From Kutzneria buriramensis (GTDB taxonomy: Bacteria; Actinomycetota; Actinomycetes; Mycobacteriales; Pseudonocardiaceae): a stretch of 64,000 bases of DNA. Shown here piece after piece: positions 18,907 through 27,746 of this stretch. Position numbers and translations under genes: made by a program. The stretch covers positions 143,425 through 207,424 of the forward strand of contig NZ_QUNO01000022.1 in assembly GCF_003387475.1 (NCBI RefSeq). Reading direction: 5' to 3'. The first letter of the stretch is position 1. Each line of letters opens with the position of its first letter. The notes under the pieces were generated by a model. It saw only the letters and a program-made list of their open reading frames with translations, was not told where the DNA came from and did no database searches.

Positions 18907-19592
18907 CGTCCCGACGCGCAGCCCGTCCGGACGCCGACGAGGCACCGAAGGCCAGCGCCCGAGGAGAACGAGATCACTGGGTCGCGATGGTGCTCGCACA
19001 CGCGAGCCTCGACCCGGCCGGCGACGACTACGACCGCGGGCGCGCGTTGCAGGCGCAGGCGCTGCTGGCCCAGTTGAAGGCCGAGCGAGCGACCACGGCG
19101 CGGGACACCGGCGTTGAGGAGGTGGACCGGTGGATCGACTGGCTCGGCGACCAGATCGCCTGGCTGAATACCCAACCGCGCACCGTGGAGCTGTGGGGGC
19201 GCGCCGACGAAGCGCGGCACTGGCACGAGCTCATGGTCCGGCGCGCCGCCGCGGCGGACGTTGACCGGCTCGCGGCGACAGTGTCCATGCCGGTCGCGGC
19301 CGCGACCGGCATCGCCCGGCACGCCAAGGCGGCGCTGCTGCACCTCAGCGAAGCCGAGACGACCGCCGAGGCCCACGGCGTGGACCTCTACGGCGGCACC
19401 CCGCTCGCTCGGGTCTGGCGGGACGCCCGCGACGCGGCGGAGGCCCTGGACGGATGGGCGATCAACAACGCCGGCGCCAACGGCGTCCCCGGCCGGGGGA
19501 AGCCCGGGTACCCCTATGCCGGCACCGAACGGTGGTGCCACCGACCGGGCGGTGTGCTGCCGGTCAGCCCGCCGCCGGAGGAACAGGCATGA
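18903..19592 (+). CDS. hypothetical helical protein, operon with AbrB-repeat gene
   Basis: 229 residues. ATG 18903 overlaps the preceding stop by 4 nt and the following gene overlaps its stop by 4 nt, so the three are translationally coupled. It is largely alpha-helical and rich in Ala/Glu/Arg, with a glycine/proline-rich C-terminus (GKPGYPYAGTERW). No domain recognised. Confidence 0.65.
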   Translation: MTSRRAARPDADEAPKASARGERDHWVAMVLAHASLDPAGDDYDRGRALQAQALLAQLKAERATTARDTGVEEVDRWIDWLGDQIAWLNTQPRTVELWGRADEARHWHELMVRRAAAADVDRLAATVSMPVAAATGIARHAKAALLHLSEAETTAEAHGVDLYGGTPLARVWRDARDAAEALDGWAINNAGANGVPGRGKPGYPYAGTERWCHRPGGVLPVSPPPEEQA

Positions 19593-20293
19593 CGCCCGAC
19601 GCGCCCAGCGGGGCGACTTGTCGGGAGCACCAGTTCCTGCTGGAGGAGATCGCGCGCTGCCATCGCGATCTCGCGCAGTTCCCCGGCGAGGACCCTGATC
19701 ATCAGCGGGCGCGGGAGATCCTGGCCGAGCTGGCCGAGCACTGCCGAGCTGCCGCGACCGTGTTTGTGGTGGACCCGACCCTGGCCGACGAGCCCCACGG
19801 CACCCATCGGTTCCGGACCATCGACTTGCTCGCTGAACTGACTCGCCAGTCCCGAGGGCTGCTTCGCGGCGCGTGCAGCACCGTCGCCCTGGACCGCTGG
19901 CCCCGGCAGGCCCGCTGGGATGAGCTGGAGGCGCTGCTCGCCCGCACCGCCGAGATCGCCGCAGTTGTTCCGCAGGCCATACCCCGGCTGGACTACGCCA
20001 CCGAGGCGGGCTCGCGAAGGATCTCCCGGGATCGACTCGCCGCGCACGCTCGCCAACTGGCCACCGCGGCGGACGAGATCCGAGACGCGGTCGCGGCCGC
20101 GCTGCGCCTGTCTCACCCTGATCCTCAGGCCCTTGAGTTGGCCGGCCTCGCCGACCAACTCAAGCGGTACGGCGACGATCTAGCGGTCCACCACACCGAA
20201 CGCACCGACGCCCTGGCCGCCGCATGCCGTCCGTCTCGTCTCGACGACGGCGGGACGCCCCAGGGCCTAGCGGCCGTCGCCAAGGACGGCTAG
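19589..20293 (+). CDS. hypothetical helical protein, third gene of operon
   Basis: 234 residues from ATG 19589; GGAGGA about six bases upstream, and a 4-nt overlap with the previous stop. Helical throughout, with two cysteine/histidine pairs near the N-terminus (CREHQF, ARCHRD) that could bind a metal but do not form a known ribbon. It ends just before the convergent gene at 20301. Function unknown. Confidence 0.65.
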   Translation: MTPDAPSGATCREHQFLLEEIARCHRDLAQFPGEDPDHQRAREILAELAEHCRAAATVFVVDPTLADEPHGTHRFRTIDLLAELTRQSRGLLRGACSTVALDRWPRQARWDELEALLARTAEIAAVVPQAIPRLDYATEAGSRRISRDRLAAHARQLATAADEIRDAVAAALRLSHPDPQALELAGLADQLKRYGDDLAVHHTERTDALAAACRPSRLDDGGTPQGLAAVAKDG

Positions 20294-20300
20294 GCCGGGG

Positions 20301-20651
20301 TCAGGCGGCCGCACGCCAGCGGATCACGCCGTCCACGAGGTCGGCGTCCCAGCCGGACGCGTCGTGGTCGAGTTCCCAGTCGTCGTCGTTCTCGCCGCTG
20401 TAGTAGCCGCGCTGGACTTGCCCGAACAAGAACGCGCCGGCCGTACCGTGTTGACGCCGGGCCACCCACTCGGGGAACGACGCGTCCGGCAGGTGCTCCT
20501 CGACCCATGCCCGCGCAGCCTGCTCGCTGTCGTGCTCTGACTCGGCCACCGCTTCGACCGTGTCGTCGTCACCGATGCCCAGCAGAATCGCCGACCTCCA
20601 GGTCACTGCGCCGATCTCGTGGCGCGGGCCAAGTTGTTGCGCTGTGTCCAT
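20301..20651 (-). CDS. small acidic hypothetical protein
   Basis: 116 residues from ATG 20651, which follows a run of six G. Strongly acidic (DDDTVEAVAESEHDSE and NDDDWELDHDASGWDAD) with two tryptophan-containing C-terminal strands. No family recognised. It is downstream of, but not overlapping, the AlbA_2-type gene ending at 20746. Confidence 0.6.
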   Translation of the reverse strand: MDTAQQLGPRHEIGAVTWRSAILLGIGDDDTVEAVAESEHDSEQAARAWVEEHLPDASFPEWVARRQHGTAGAFLFGQVQRGYYSGENDDDWELDHDASGWDADLVDGVIRWRAAA

Positions 20652-20745
20652 CCCCCCAGGATCTCCGGGACAGGTCCGCCCTGCCAGCCGGCGACGGCGA
20701 CGGATCCACGAGCCGGATGCCAGCGCTGATATCGGCACGTCCGGT

Positions 20746-22083
20746 CTACTGGCCGCCGATCTGCTTCCGCTGGCGCAGGTGAAGGTCGTCGAGTAGGGCC
20801 TCCATGCCGGTCACGCCTGCGTCCAGAGCCATCTCGACCAGCCAGTCGTCAACCTGGCGGTGTCGGTCGGCGCCGTCGCGCAGATCCAGGACCGGCTGGG
20901 CCCGCAGGTTGGCCCCGAACGAGCGGCCGCTGCCGTCGATCGGGTTCAGGCCGGCCATGTTGACGACTTCGTTGATTGGCCGCCCGCTGTGGAGGTCCAA
21001 GCTCGCCGGCTGCGGTATCAGCACAGGATCGATGCCGGTCAGGCCGGCCAGGGCGTTGATGATCGGCGCTGTGGTCAGCGTCGCGAGCAGCGCGTCCAGA
21101 AGGTGGTGGAGCCCGTCAACCTGCAGCAGGGCGTCGGGCATGCTGCCGCCGGCGGGCAGCAGCGCCGCAGCTCGGCTGGCGACGTAGCTCTGCACGCGGG
21201 GGATAACGTCGAGGGTGAACTGCAAGTGGTCGTTCGGCACGCCCGAGGCCCCAGGCAGCTTGGCCTCCGCTACGACCTCGATGGGCACCTGGTCCTCGCT
21301 CACGGCCTGCCAAACCAGGCGGGCATACCGGGCGCGGTTGAAGCCGCGGCGTCGGAAGGAGCTGAAGTCCGAGATGCCCAGCTCGGCGCACCACGCGAGC
21401 AACGCCCGCTGCAACGGCGAGTCGTCCAGGGCCGCGGCGAGGGCGTCGACGCCCCGTTCGGACAGATGCCGCCAGGCCTCCGCGGCGTCGACCGGGATAT
21501 GCATGCCGCTACGCAGCACATAGTCCGGGCGCGCCATCCCGTCGCCTTCCGGCAGTTGCGGGCGCGGCAGCGCCAACCACGCGCTCCCGATCGGCGCCGT
21601 CGTTTCCGTGCACAGCTGGATGAGCCGGTCTCGGCCGGCGGTGGCGTTAGCGCCGTGCAGCCGGAACGGGACCTTCCCCTCATGCAGAAGCGGCCGTGGG
21701 GCACGTGCCGGGTCCACGCGCACGACCAGGACGTAGGTGTCGCGCCGGCCCGGCACGGCAACCTCGACGATCTCGGGCTGCCACGGCGGTTCCAGGCCGT
21801 GGCGGCAGCCTTCGGCGATCTTCGTGGTGGTCTCGCCCGGCACACCGACGACGCGGTCCGCGCTCGGGTCTTTGGCGACCTGCTTGGCGTCGGCGACACC
21901 GACCAGGACGAGCCCGCCGTACGCGTTGGCCATCGCGGCCACGGTCTTCACCAGGCTCGGCGAGTAGGCGCTCTTGTACTCCAGCGTGATGCTCTCCGGC
22001 AGTCCGAGATCGACCAGGGCGCGAACGCGTTCCCAGGTCACGTCGCCGGCGGCGCAGGCGGCCAGCGTCTGGACCGATGTCAC
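20746..22083 (-). CDS. AlbA_2/Schlafen-type putative DNA- or RNA-binding protein
   Basis: 445 residues. The N-terminal 160 carry the AlbA_2 (Schlafen) signature: LEYKSAYSPSLVKTVAAMAN, then YGGLVLVGVAD, and a beta-rich end with PFRLHGANATAGRD. In eukaryotic Schlafens the related fold is a tRNA/rRNA endonuclease; bacterial relatives are mostly uncharacterised or regulatory. The C-terminal 280 residues are helical and unassigned. GTG 22083 overlaps the stop of the upstream gene (GTGA). Confidence 0.75.
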   Translation of the reverse strand: MTSVQTLAACAAGDVTWERVRALVDLGLPESITLEYKSAYSPSLVKTVAAMANAYGGLVLVGVADAKQVAKDPSADRVVGVPGETTTKIAEGCRHGLEPPWQPEIVEVAVPGRRDTYVLVVRVDPARAPRPLLHEGKVPFRLHGANATAGRDRLIQLCTETTAPIGSAWLALPRPQLPEGDGMARPDYVLRSGMHIPVDAAEAWRHLSERGVDALAAALDDSPLQRALLAWCAELGISDFSSFRRRGFNRARYARLVWQAVSEDQVPIEVVAEAKLPGASGVPNDHLQFTLDVIPRVQSYVASRAAALLPAGGSMPDALLQVDGLHHLLDALLATLTTAPIINALAGLTGIDPVLIPQPASLDLHSGRPINEVVNMAGLNPIDGSGRSFGANLRAQPVLDLRDGADRHRQVDDWLVEMALDAGVTGMEALLDDLHLRQRKQIGGQ

Positions 22084-22514
22084 TGCTGCTCCGCCGGAGT
22101 TGCTGACTCCGCTCCCGCCATGGCGGCCTCCATGCTGCTCTCGAGTGCTGCCAACACGACCGGCGCGTTGATGGCGAACACCTCTTCGCCGGCGGGACTC
22201 ACGCCGGTTAGGTGGAGCACGGTAGGCGTCTCCGGGGCCAGACCGCCGCTGATTTCGATCGTGACCGTCACGACCTGGCCGGACACCTCCGTGGTGGCTG
22301 GCAGGGACAGCCTCATCCCGACGGCCTCGAAGGCGGCCGCGACGGACACGCCCTCCGTGCTCGAGGTCGGCGTCATCTCGATCGTCACCTCCGGCGCGGT
22401 GCCCCGGCCGAGCAACAATCGGCCGTCGCGGACAGCAAGCGGCTCCGCGGTCACCGACGTCACCGCCGGCGTCGTCGTCCAGGACACTGCGGTAGGTGTT
22501 GTTCCGTCGCTCAC
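22080..22514 (-). CDS. hypothetical beta-rich protein coupled to AlbA_2 gene
   Basis: 144 residues from GTG 22514. Alternating polar/hydrophobic beta-strand pattern through most of the length (VTIEMTPTSSTEGVSVA, VVTVTIEISGG) and an acidic, glutamate-rich C-terminus. The stop overlaps the start of the AlbA_2-type gene by 4 nt, so the two are co-translated. No known family. Confidence 0.6.
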   Translation of the reverse strand: MSDGTTPTAVSWTTTPAVTSVTAEPLAVRDGRLLLGRGTAPEVTIEMTPTSSTEGVSVAAAFEAVGMRLSLPATTEVSGQVVTVTIEISGGLAPETPTVLHLTGVSPAGEEVFAINAPVVLAALESSMEAAMAGAESATPAEQQ

Positions 22515-22525
22515 ATGTGCGAACT

Positions 22526-23515
22526 CTACCGTTGGCCTGCAGTGCAGTTGGCGATACCGGGCCCGATCCGAGTCACGGCAGCGAGCAGCGATCGACGGTG
22601 GCGAGGGTCGACCAGGCCGACGCGATCGCCGAGGTCGGCCAGCGAACGCACGCACGCGCCGGCGCCGTCCCGGGGCTGAAGCGCGACCCCGCGAGGCAGC
22701 AGGATCAACACGGTGAACTCCACCGTCCAGGCGTTGGCTGTCGTCTGCAACCAAGTCACTGGTCGGGCTGCCGCAGTGATGGCCATGGCGGCGTCGGCAG
22801 GCACCACCTGCCCTGTTGCGGCTGCCACATGCCGGCTGGCGGCGCGCAGGATCCCGGCACGAGTCACCGGCCGCTGGCCGGCCCACCAGCGCGCCGGCGC
22901 GACACCCTCGTCAACGGGGAGGGCGTAGCCGCCGGGCAACGCCAGTCGCGTCGCGGAGTCCGGCGGACTGCTGTGGCGGATCAGCAGCACCTGATCCCGG
23001 CGGTCGACCACGACCGCGTTGGCGACCACGGCCTCGCCCCAGCTTCGGTTGCTTCCCAGCCCAGTATGCAGGCCGATGCGCGCGTCCTGGATCAGCTGCT
23101 CCCAGAACGGGTGCAGGCAACGACCGTGCTGGTCACGGGCCCATCCTCTGTGGGCGAACAGCTGTTGGAGGCGCTGCGGGACCTGTCGGGGGCGACGGGC
23201 TGTGCTGGTGGGGATGGAGATGTCGTGGTGGCCCATCGGGGGGATGACGGTCTCGGCGTCGCACCCGCCCGGTACAACCCACCGCCCCAGGGAGATCCGC
23301 TCCAGGCCTCGGGTCCAGGCGTGCAACCGCGGGCCGCTGCCGGTCTGCCAGTCCGGGACCGCGTTCTGGCCGAACTCGTCGAGCGCGTTCTCGGTGTAGC
23401 CGGTGGTGGTGGCGAATCCCGCCGCCCATGCGGCCTCATCGGGCACCAGAGCGACGTCCTGGGCGCGCACCGACGCCGAGTCGAACGACATGCGACCGAA
23501 CACCGTGGTCCGCAT
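22526..23515 (-). CDS. Nudix-fold-like protein with degenerate Nudix box
   Basis: 329 residues from ATG 23515 with GGAAAGG directly upstream. The C-terminal half resembles a Nudix domain: NAVVVDRRDQVLLIRH, then LALPGGYALPVDEG. The catalytic helix, however, reads RAASRHVAAATG instead of REx2EExG. The acidic metal ligands are missing, so hydrolysis is doubtful and a nucleotide sensor or regulator is possible. The N-terminal 150 residues are unassigned. It leads the transcription unit that continues into the gene at 22514 and the AlbA_2 gene. Confidence 0.6.
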   Translation of the reverse strand: MRTTVFGRMSFDSASVRAQDVALVPDEAAWAAGFATTTGYTENALDEFGQNAVPDWQTGSGPRLHAWTRGLERISLGRWVVPGGCDAETVIPPMGHHDISIPTSTARRPRQVPQRLQQLFAHRGWARDQHGRCLHPFWEQLIQDARIGLHTGLGSNRSWGEAVVANAVVVDRRDQVLLIRHSSPPDSATRLALPGGYALPVDEGVAPARWWAGQRPVTRAGILRAASRHVAAATGQVVPADAAMAITAAARPVTWLQTTANAWTVEFTVLILLPRGVALQPRDGAGACVRSLADLGDRVGLVDPRHRRSLLAAVTRIGPGIANCTAGQR

Positions 23516-23787
23516 CCTTTCCGCAATCCAGTGTTGGGATACGCACCATGCGGGTGCGTGACGTGCGCAATGGTGACCGACGTCAATGCCGGCAATCTAG
23601 GAAGGACACGGGGCTTTCCAAATATTGTCCAGTTTCGGTCTCAGACGCCCAGTTCTTGACCAGTCCGAACCCGCACTCACGGCGGCGATCGCGATGGAGA
23701 GCGGCCGCCGCCGTGGCGCCGTGAGTGGTGCCCTGCGGCCCCGACCGCCGAACACAACTCACGGCTGCTGCGCAACCGAACCGAAGG

Positions 23788-23994
23788 TCAGTTCGTGGCG
23801 CCGGTCGGGCAGCGGTCCTTCACCGGGACGCACGCGGGCACGACCGCGGGCGCCGGGTGGGTGTTGTCCAGCGGCAGGATGATGACCGCGTCGGGCCGGT
23901 TCGCCACCGTCGCGGCCTCGGCCGCCCCGGCGCATGCCACGGTCAGCGCCCCCATCACGACCGCGGCACCCACGGCTCGCAAAACAATCCTCAT
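23788..23994 (-). CDS. small secreted peptide
   Basis: 68 residues from ATG 23994 with GGAG nine bases upstream. Basic start, hydrophobic core (RAVGAAVVMGALTVACAGAA) and an AEA-A type cleavage region predict a Sec signal peptide. The mature part is about 40 residues with two cysteines in ACVPVKDRCP, likely a disulfide. Role unknown; possibly a small extracellular factor or protease-associated peptide, given the secreted protease gene upstream on the same strand. Confidence 0.55.
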   Translation of the reverse strand: MRIVLRAVGAAVVMGALTVACAGAAEAATVANRPDAVIILPLDNTHPAPAVVPACVPVKDRCPTGATN

Positions 23995-24068
23995 GCTTAT
24001 AGCTCCGGTTCCATTCTCGATGTCCCGCCGAGGGCGGTTGTACAAATGGCGGCAGATGTCATCGCCAC

Positions 24069-24106
24069 CGTGGGTGTTGGCTTTCCTACGAGAGCCAACA
24101 CCCACG
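24069..24106. terminator. strong hairpin, 14-bp perfect stem
   Basis: CGTGGGTGTTGGCT and its exact complement flank a 10-base loop. It lies between the start of the small secreted peptide (23994) and the end of the protease gene (24321), so it probably terminates the protease transcript. Confidence 0.6.
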
Positions 24107-24120
24107 GCATCCGAGGTACA

Positions 24121-24142
24121 CCCTGGCCGTTTCCGGCCAGGG
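24121..24142. terminator. second hairpin, 8-bp stem
   Basis: CCCTGGCC-GTTTCC-GGCCAGGG, a perfect 8-bp stem with 6-base loop, 15 bp from the larger hairpin. Apart from the two hairpins, the 326-bp gap between 23994 and 24321 shows no gene. Confidence 0.45.
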
Positions 24143-24320
24143 CGTACCCGCACCACCAGTCGCTCCGTGAAATGCCGTTCGGGCCACAGACCAGAACGGT
24201 CCGGCTCGGACCTTCGCCGGTCACCCGCCGAAGGTCAGCGACTCCTCCCGGCCACACTCACCCCTCAGGAGTGCGCGCGGGTGGGCTCGGGAAGCTGACG
24301 GTTGCGGTCCTGGCCCTATG

Positions 24321-25340
24321 TCAGCCGGCCAGGGCGTAGTTCTTCTTCCACTGCTCGATGGCTGCGGTGCGCTGCTGCGCGACCGCCGGCGTCAGGGTCT
24401 GCGGGCCGGGCCCGTGGTGTGCGACCGGTCGCGGCAGGTATCGCTCCGCTGACACCGGATTCTCACCGCGTTCGACCGCCTTGATCCACCCCAGGTAGTA
24501 AACGGTCGAGGCGTAGATGTCGTCCTCGCCGCCGCAGCCGGGCAGCAGCTCCGGCGAACGCGAGACGACGCCGTAGCCCTGCCATTCGCCCTCGACCTCG
24601 TGGATCAGCGGGCCGCCGGAATCCCCGCCGCAGTCGCCCCGGAACCCATCAGCGTTGTGCACGCACACTTCGTCGACGCCCATCGGAAACGCCGAGTTGG
24701 TATTGCACGGGCCTGCCGGGTCGATGGTGGTGTCGACGTAGTGCGCGATGTGGGGCACGTCGCCGCGGTTGCTCGGGTCGGTGCGGCCCCAGCCGATCTG
24801 GCGCACCGAGGCGCCCACGGGCAGGTTGTGCACGCCGTTGGCCAGCGGCTCGTACGGCAGTTGGTCGGCGGTCTGGAGCACGGCGAGATCGCCGATCTCG
24901 TAGAAGGCGTCCGGAGTGAGCCACCCGAAGCCGCCGTTCGGGGCCGATGGGAACACCGTGATCTTGGTGACCTTGGTGTCGACACCGCCCCGGGTGTAGT
25001 CGTTACTGCCGATCCGGACGTGCATCCCGAACCGGGCCGGGTCGGCGGGCGTGCCGTCGTCGTAGGTGACGCAGTGCGCGGCCGTGATCACGTTGTAGGG
25101 CGAGTCCTCGAACGCCGTGCAGTCGAGGAAATTCGGGTTGCTCTGGTAGAGAAGCTGGAAGTTGCCCAACCACGGATAGGACTCGGGGTTGGCCACTGGA
25201 CGGCCGCCGACGATGTTCGGCGTTGCCTGCGTGGTTGCCGCTGGCCGGTCGGCGGGCGTGGGAGTGGCGTTCGCGGGGGCGCCGCCCAGGCCCACGAGGG
25301 CCGTGGCCGCGAGCACGACTGCCGCGATAATTCTTCGCAC
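24321..25340 (-). CDS. secreted trypsin-like serine protease (S1 family)
   Basis: 339 residues from GTG 25340, preceded by AGAGACGAG. A Sec signal peptide (RRIIAAVVLAATALVGLGG, ending PANA) is followed by a short pro-region and the classical IVGG activation site. Triad: His in TAAHC, Asp in GDLAVL, Ser in GDSGGP; all present. The cysteines CRGDC-like and PGCGGE near the active site fit S1A disulfides. A C-terminal extension of about 60 residues follows. Extracellular; an 11-codon ORF with a strong ribosome site lies upstream at 25446. Confidence 0.85.
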   Translation of the reverse strand: MRRIIAAVVLAATALVGLGGAPANATPTPADRPAATTQATPNIVGGRPVANPESYPWLGNFQLLYQSNPNFLDCTAFEDSPYNVITAAHCVTYDDGTPADPARFGMHVRIGSNDYTRGGVDTKVTKITVFPSAPNGGFGWLTPDAFYEIGDLAVLQTADQLPYEPLANGVHNLPVGASVRQIGWGRTDPSNRGDVPHIAHYVDTTIDPAGPCNTNSAFPMGVDEVCVHNADGFRGDCGGDSGGPLIHEVEGEWQGYGVVSRSPELLPGCGGEDDIYASTVYYLGWIKAVERGENPVSAERYLPRPVAHHGPGPQTLTPAVAQQRTAAIEQWKKNYALAG

Positions 25341-25410
25341 GATCTCGTCTCTCGTATCGCGAATTGTTGGTGTGTAACGGAATCGCCTTCGTTGTGGCGT
25401 CGAGCAGCGG

Positions 25411-25446
25411 TCAGCGCTGGCTGGCCGCCCGGACGGTGATGTCCAT
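25411..25446 (-). other. short upstream ORF (11 codons) ahead of protease gene
   Basis: ATG 25446 with an excellent Shine-Dalgarno (GGAAAGGAGGCG) encodes MDITVRAASQR and stops 70 bp before the protease start. This could be a leader peptide or a remnant start. Nothing else is seen in 25341-25514. Confidence 0.4.
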
Positions 25447-25514
25447 GAATGCGCCTCCTTTCCTTGTGTGCGCATGAGTTCCCGACGAGGACGGGTCGGT
25501 TCCATCGCGAGGGC

Positions 25515-25904
25515 TCAGAGTGTTGGCGGTCCGGTGGTCGTCGCCGAGTGCCGGCTCTGGCACGACGTCCATCGCGAGACCGCTGAGTCGACGCGGTCGA
25601 ATCGAGCGGAGCATTCGGTCTGGTCGAGCAGACGTAGGGGCCCACCCCCATCGGATCCCAGGACCCAGGTTCCCGGCTTCACCGAGATGAGGCCCTCGGG
25701 TTGCCAGACAACCAGTCCGGTGACCTCGGGCCGATTTACGGCGCAAAGGCCGAGGAAGTCGTAGACCTGGGAGCGATTAGTCCCGTTGTAGCGGATCCCT
25801 CGAACGACTTTGCCGTCGGCATTTCCGGCGGGCCGGAAACGCCCGCATTCCGAGGACGTTGTTGCGGTCGCGCTCTCGCCGATGTCGACGGCGGTCGAGC
25901 TCAT
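25515..25904 (-). CDS. small hypothetical protein (phage-like family)
   Basis: 129 residues from ATG 25904, with GGAGG five bases upstream. The layout RYNGTNRSQVYDFLG ... VVWQPEGLISVKPGTWVL ... FDRVDS resembles small phage-encoded proteins in which a target or gate is described by a ligand-like G-T-W-V strand followed by a short tail. This similarity is only by eye. The C-terminus is Ser/Thr-rich. It lies upstream of the short ORF and protease gene on the same strand. Confidence 0.5.
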   Translation of the reverse strand: MSSTAVDIGESATATTSSECGRFRPAGNADGKVVRGIRYNGTNRSQVYDFLGLCAVNRPEVTGLVVWQPEGLISVKPGTWVLGSDGGGPLRLLDQTECSARFDRVDSAVSRWTSCQSRHSATTTGPPTL

Positions 25905-26113
25905 CAGGGCCTCCAAGACCACTGGTCGAGCCAGGAATTCATGCGGTCACCAACCGTGGCGGGCCGCGTCTCTCGCGCAAATCCCGAGTCGGGTACCCGA
26001 CTTGGGTAGTTGCCGAAAAGTGGATCACTACCTGCACGTATGGGCGTCCAGTGACCTGCGGCACAGCGCCTTTTCGCACGGGGCTACGCTCTGACCCCGC
26101 ACTGGAACACCCG

Positions 26114-27598
26114 GTGACGGAGGAAACCTTGGCCGCCGCCAGACAATGCAGCCGCTGTGGCTGTTCGCTGAGATCCACCAACTGCGAACAAATGTGCGAT
26201 CCTTGCCGCCGCGCAGTGGCTGTTAGCCACCCGGCGCTGCCGCGCGGGTTCTTCGATATCCCTCAAATCCGGGAGATGCTGGCCAGCCACGAGTTCGGTC
26301 AGCTGTTCCTCGCTGTGCGGGCAACGACGGGGGAGACGCAGCAGCAACTGGGCATCCGGTGCGGTCTGAGCGCAGGCCGAGTCAGCGACGTCGAACGCGG
26401 CCAACACCATCTCCGCTTCGGTGAGGTGATCGCTCGGGTGGCGGCGGGCTTGGACGTCCCGCCCGGGCTGATTAGCTTGGGCCGCAGCCAGCCGTCGTCG
26501 GAGTCCGCCTCGGTGGACTCCGACGAGGATTGGGCCGAACGAAGCGACTACATCGCCATCGTCACCGCGGCGGCGACAGGGTCACGCTTGTACCCGGAGC
26601 TGGAGAGGCTGGACGCGATGCTGCCCGTCCGCGCAGAACCGGTTCGGCGCCTGCACATCGGCAACGCCGATGTTGCCGCGATCGAGGCGATCACCGACGG
26701 GTTCCGACGGTCCGATTTCGCGTCCGGTGGCGGCGTGTGCCGGGCGGCCGCCATCGCACAGCTGCACCAGGTCCGACAGCTGGAGAAGGCCAGATGCGCC
26801 GATCCGGTGCGCACGCGGCTGCTGATGGCGACAGCGGACTTGGCGATGATGGTCGGCTGGATGTCCTACGACGTCGACGAGCACGCTGCGGCTCGACGCG
26901 CGTGGGCGTTCGCCCTGAAAACCGCGTGGCAGGCTCGCAGCCATGAACGCAGCACCGATCTCGCCGTGGACGTGCTGCTGGATGCAGCCCACCAGGCCCT
27001 GCACCGGCAGCGGCCGAAGGAGGCGCTGCGCCTAGTCCAGCTCGCCGAGAACACCGCGGCGGACCGAGAGCAGCCCATCAGCGCGATCACCCGGAGCTAC
27101 ATCTTGGTCAGCCTGGGCTGGTGCCGGGCAGCACTTGGGCAGGCCCAGCCCTGCCGGCGAGCGATGGGGGAGGCCCTGGATGCCCTCGCTGCCGCCGATC
27201 CCGCCACCACACCGTCGTGGGCCTGGCACGTAAACGACGCCGAGATCGCCGCCCAGCAGGGGCACGCGTTGTTTCTACTCGCGCAGATCCACCCCCGCTT
27301 CGCGGCCGGCGCCGTCGATCAACTACATCACGCTGTGAACGGCTACGGAGAACCGTTCGCGCGCAGCCGTGCGGTCAACCAGGCATCCCTCGCTGCCGCC
27401 CACTTCTACGCCGGCGACATCGACGCGGCCGTCGCCACGGGCGAAGCGGCCGTCAGCGCGATCAGCAGGCTGAACTCGCCGCGTGCGTTCGCCCGTTTGC
27501 AGCCGATCGCCGATGCCGCGGGACCGTTCCTTCGCCGTTCCGAGGTGGCCGGCTTGTGCGAGAGCATCCGGGCGGCACGTTCCGGTGCCGCCTCGTGA
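26114..27598 (+). CDS. XRE-family HTH regulator with TPR-like repeats
   Basis: 494 residues from GTG 26114. The N-terminal 30 residues form a possible zinc knuckle (CSRCGC, then CDPC), followed by an XRE helix-turn-helix (about residues 60-115: GETQQQLGIRCGLSAGRVSD). The C-terminal 350 residues are helical repeats of TPR type (AEIAAQQGHALFLLAQ, NQASLAAAHFYAGDIDAA). This architecture is common in actinomycete regulators controlling a neighbouring gene; the MurG-like gene 150 bp downstream on the same strand is the obvious candidate. Confidence 0.8.
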   Translation: MTEETLAAARQCSRCGCSLRSTNCEQMCDPCRRAVAVSHPALPRGFFDIPQIREMLASHEFGQLFLAVRATTGETQQQLGIRCGLSAGRVSDVERGQHHLRFGEVIARVAAGLDVPPGLISLGRSQPSSESASVDSDEDWAERSDYIAIVTAAATGSRLYPELERLDAMLPVRAEPVRRLHIGNADVAAIEAITDGFRRSDFASGGGVCRAAAIAQLHQVRQLEKARCADPVRTRLLMATADLAMMVGWMSYDVDEHAAARRAWAFALKTAWQARSHERSTDLAVDVLLDAAHQALHRQRPKEALRLVQLAENTAADREQPISAITRSYILVSLGWCRAALGQAQPCRRAMGEALDALAAADPATTPSWAWHVNDAEIAAQQGHALFLLAQIHPRFAAGAVDQLHHAVNGYGEPFARSRAVNQASLAAAHFYAGDIDAAVATGEAAVSAISRLNSPRAFARLQPIADAAGPFLRRSEVAGLCESIRAARSGAAS

Positions 27599-27746
27599 GG
27601 CCATACGACATCTCCAGGCTCACAGGCAACCCGTTCATCGCGTCAACGCCCGCTTCCCCTAACGGGTGTGCAGGCAGCGATGCGACATTCTGGTCGTTGC
27701 AGCGCAACGGCTCCGACCCCCACAACGCACAGTGGAGAACGTCTCT

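Noticed and set aside
20860..22716. 618-codon plus-strand frame opposite the AlbA_2 gene
   Set aside because: Product is Gly/Arg/Gln-rich; the minus strand carries the recognisable domain and coupled neighbour.
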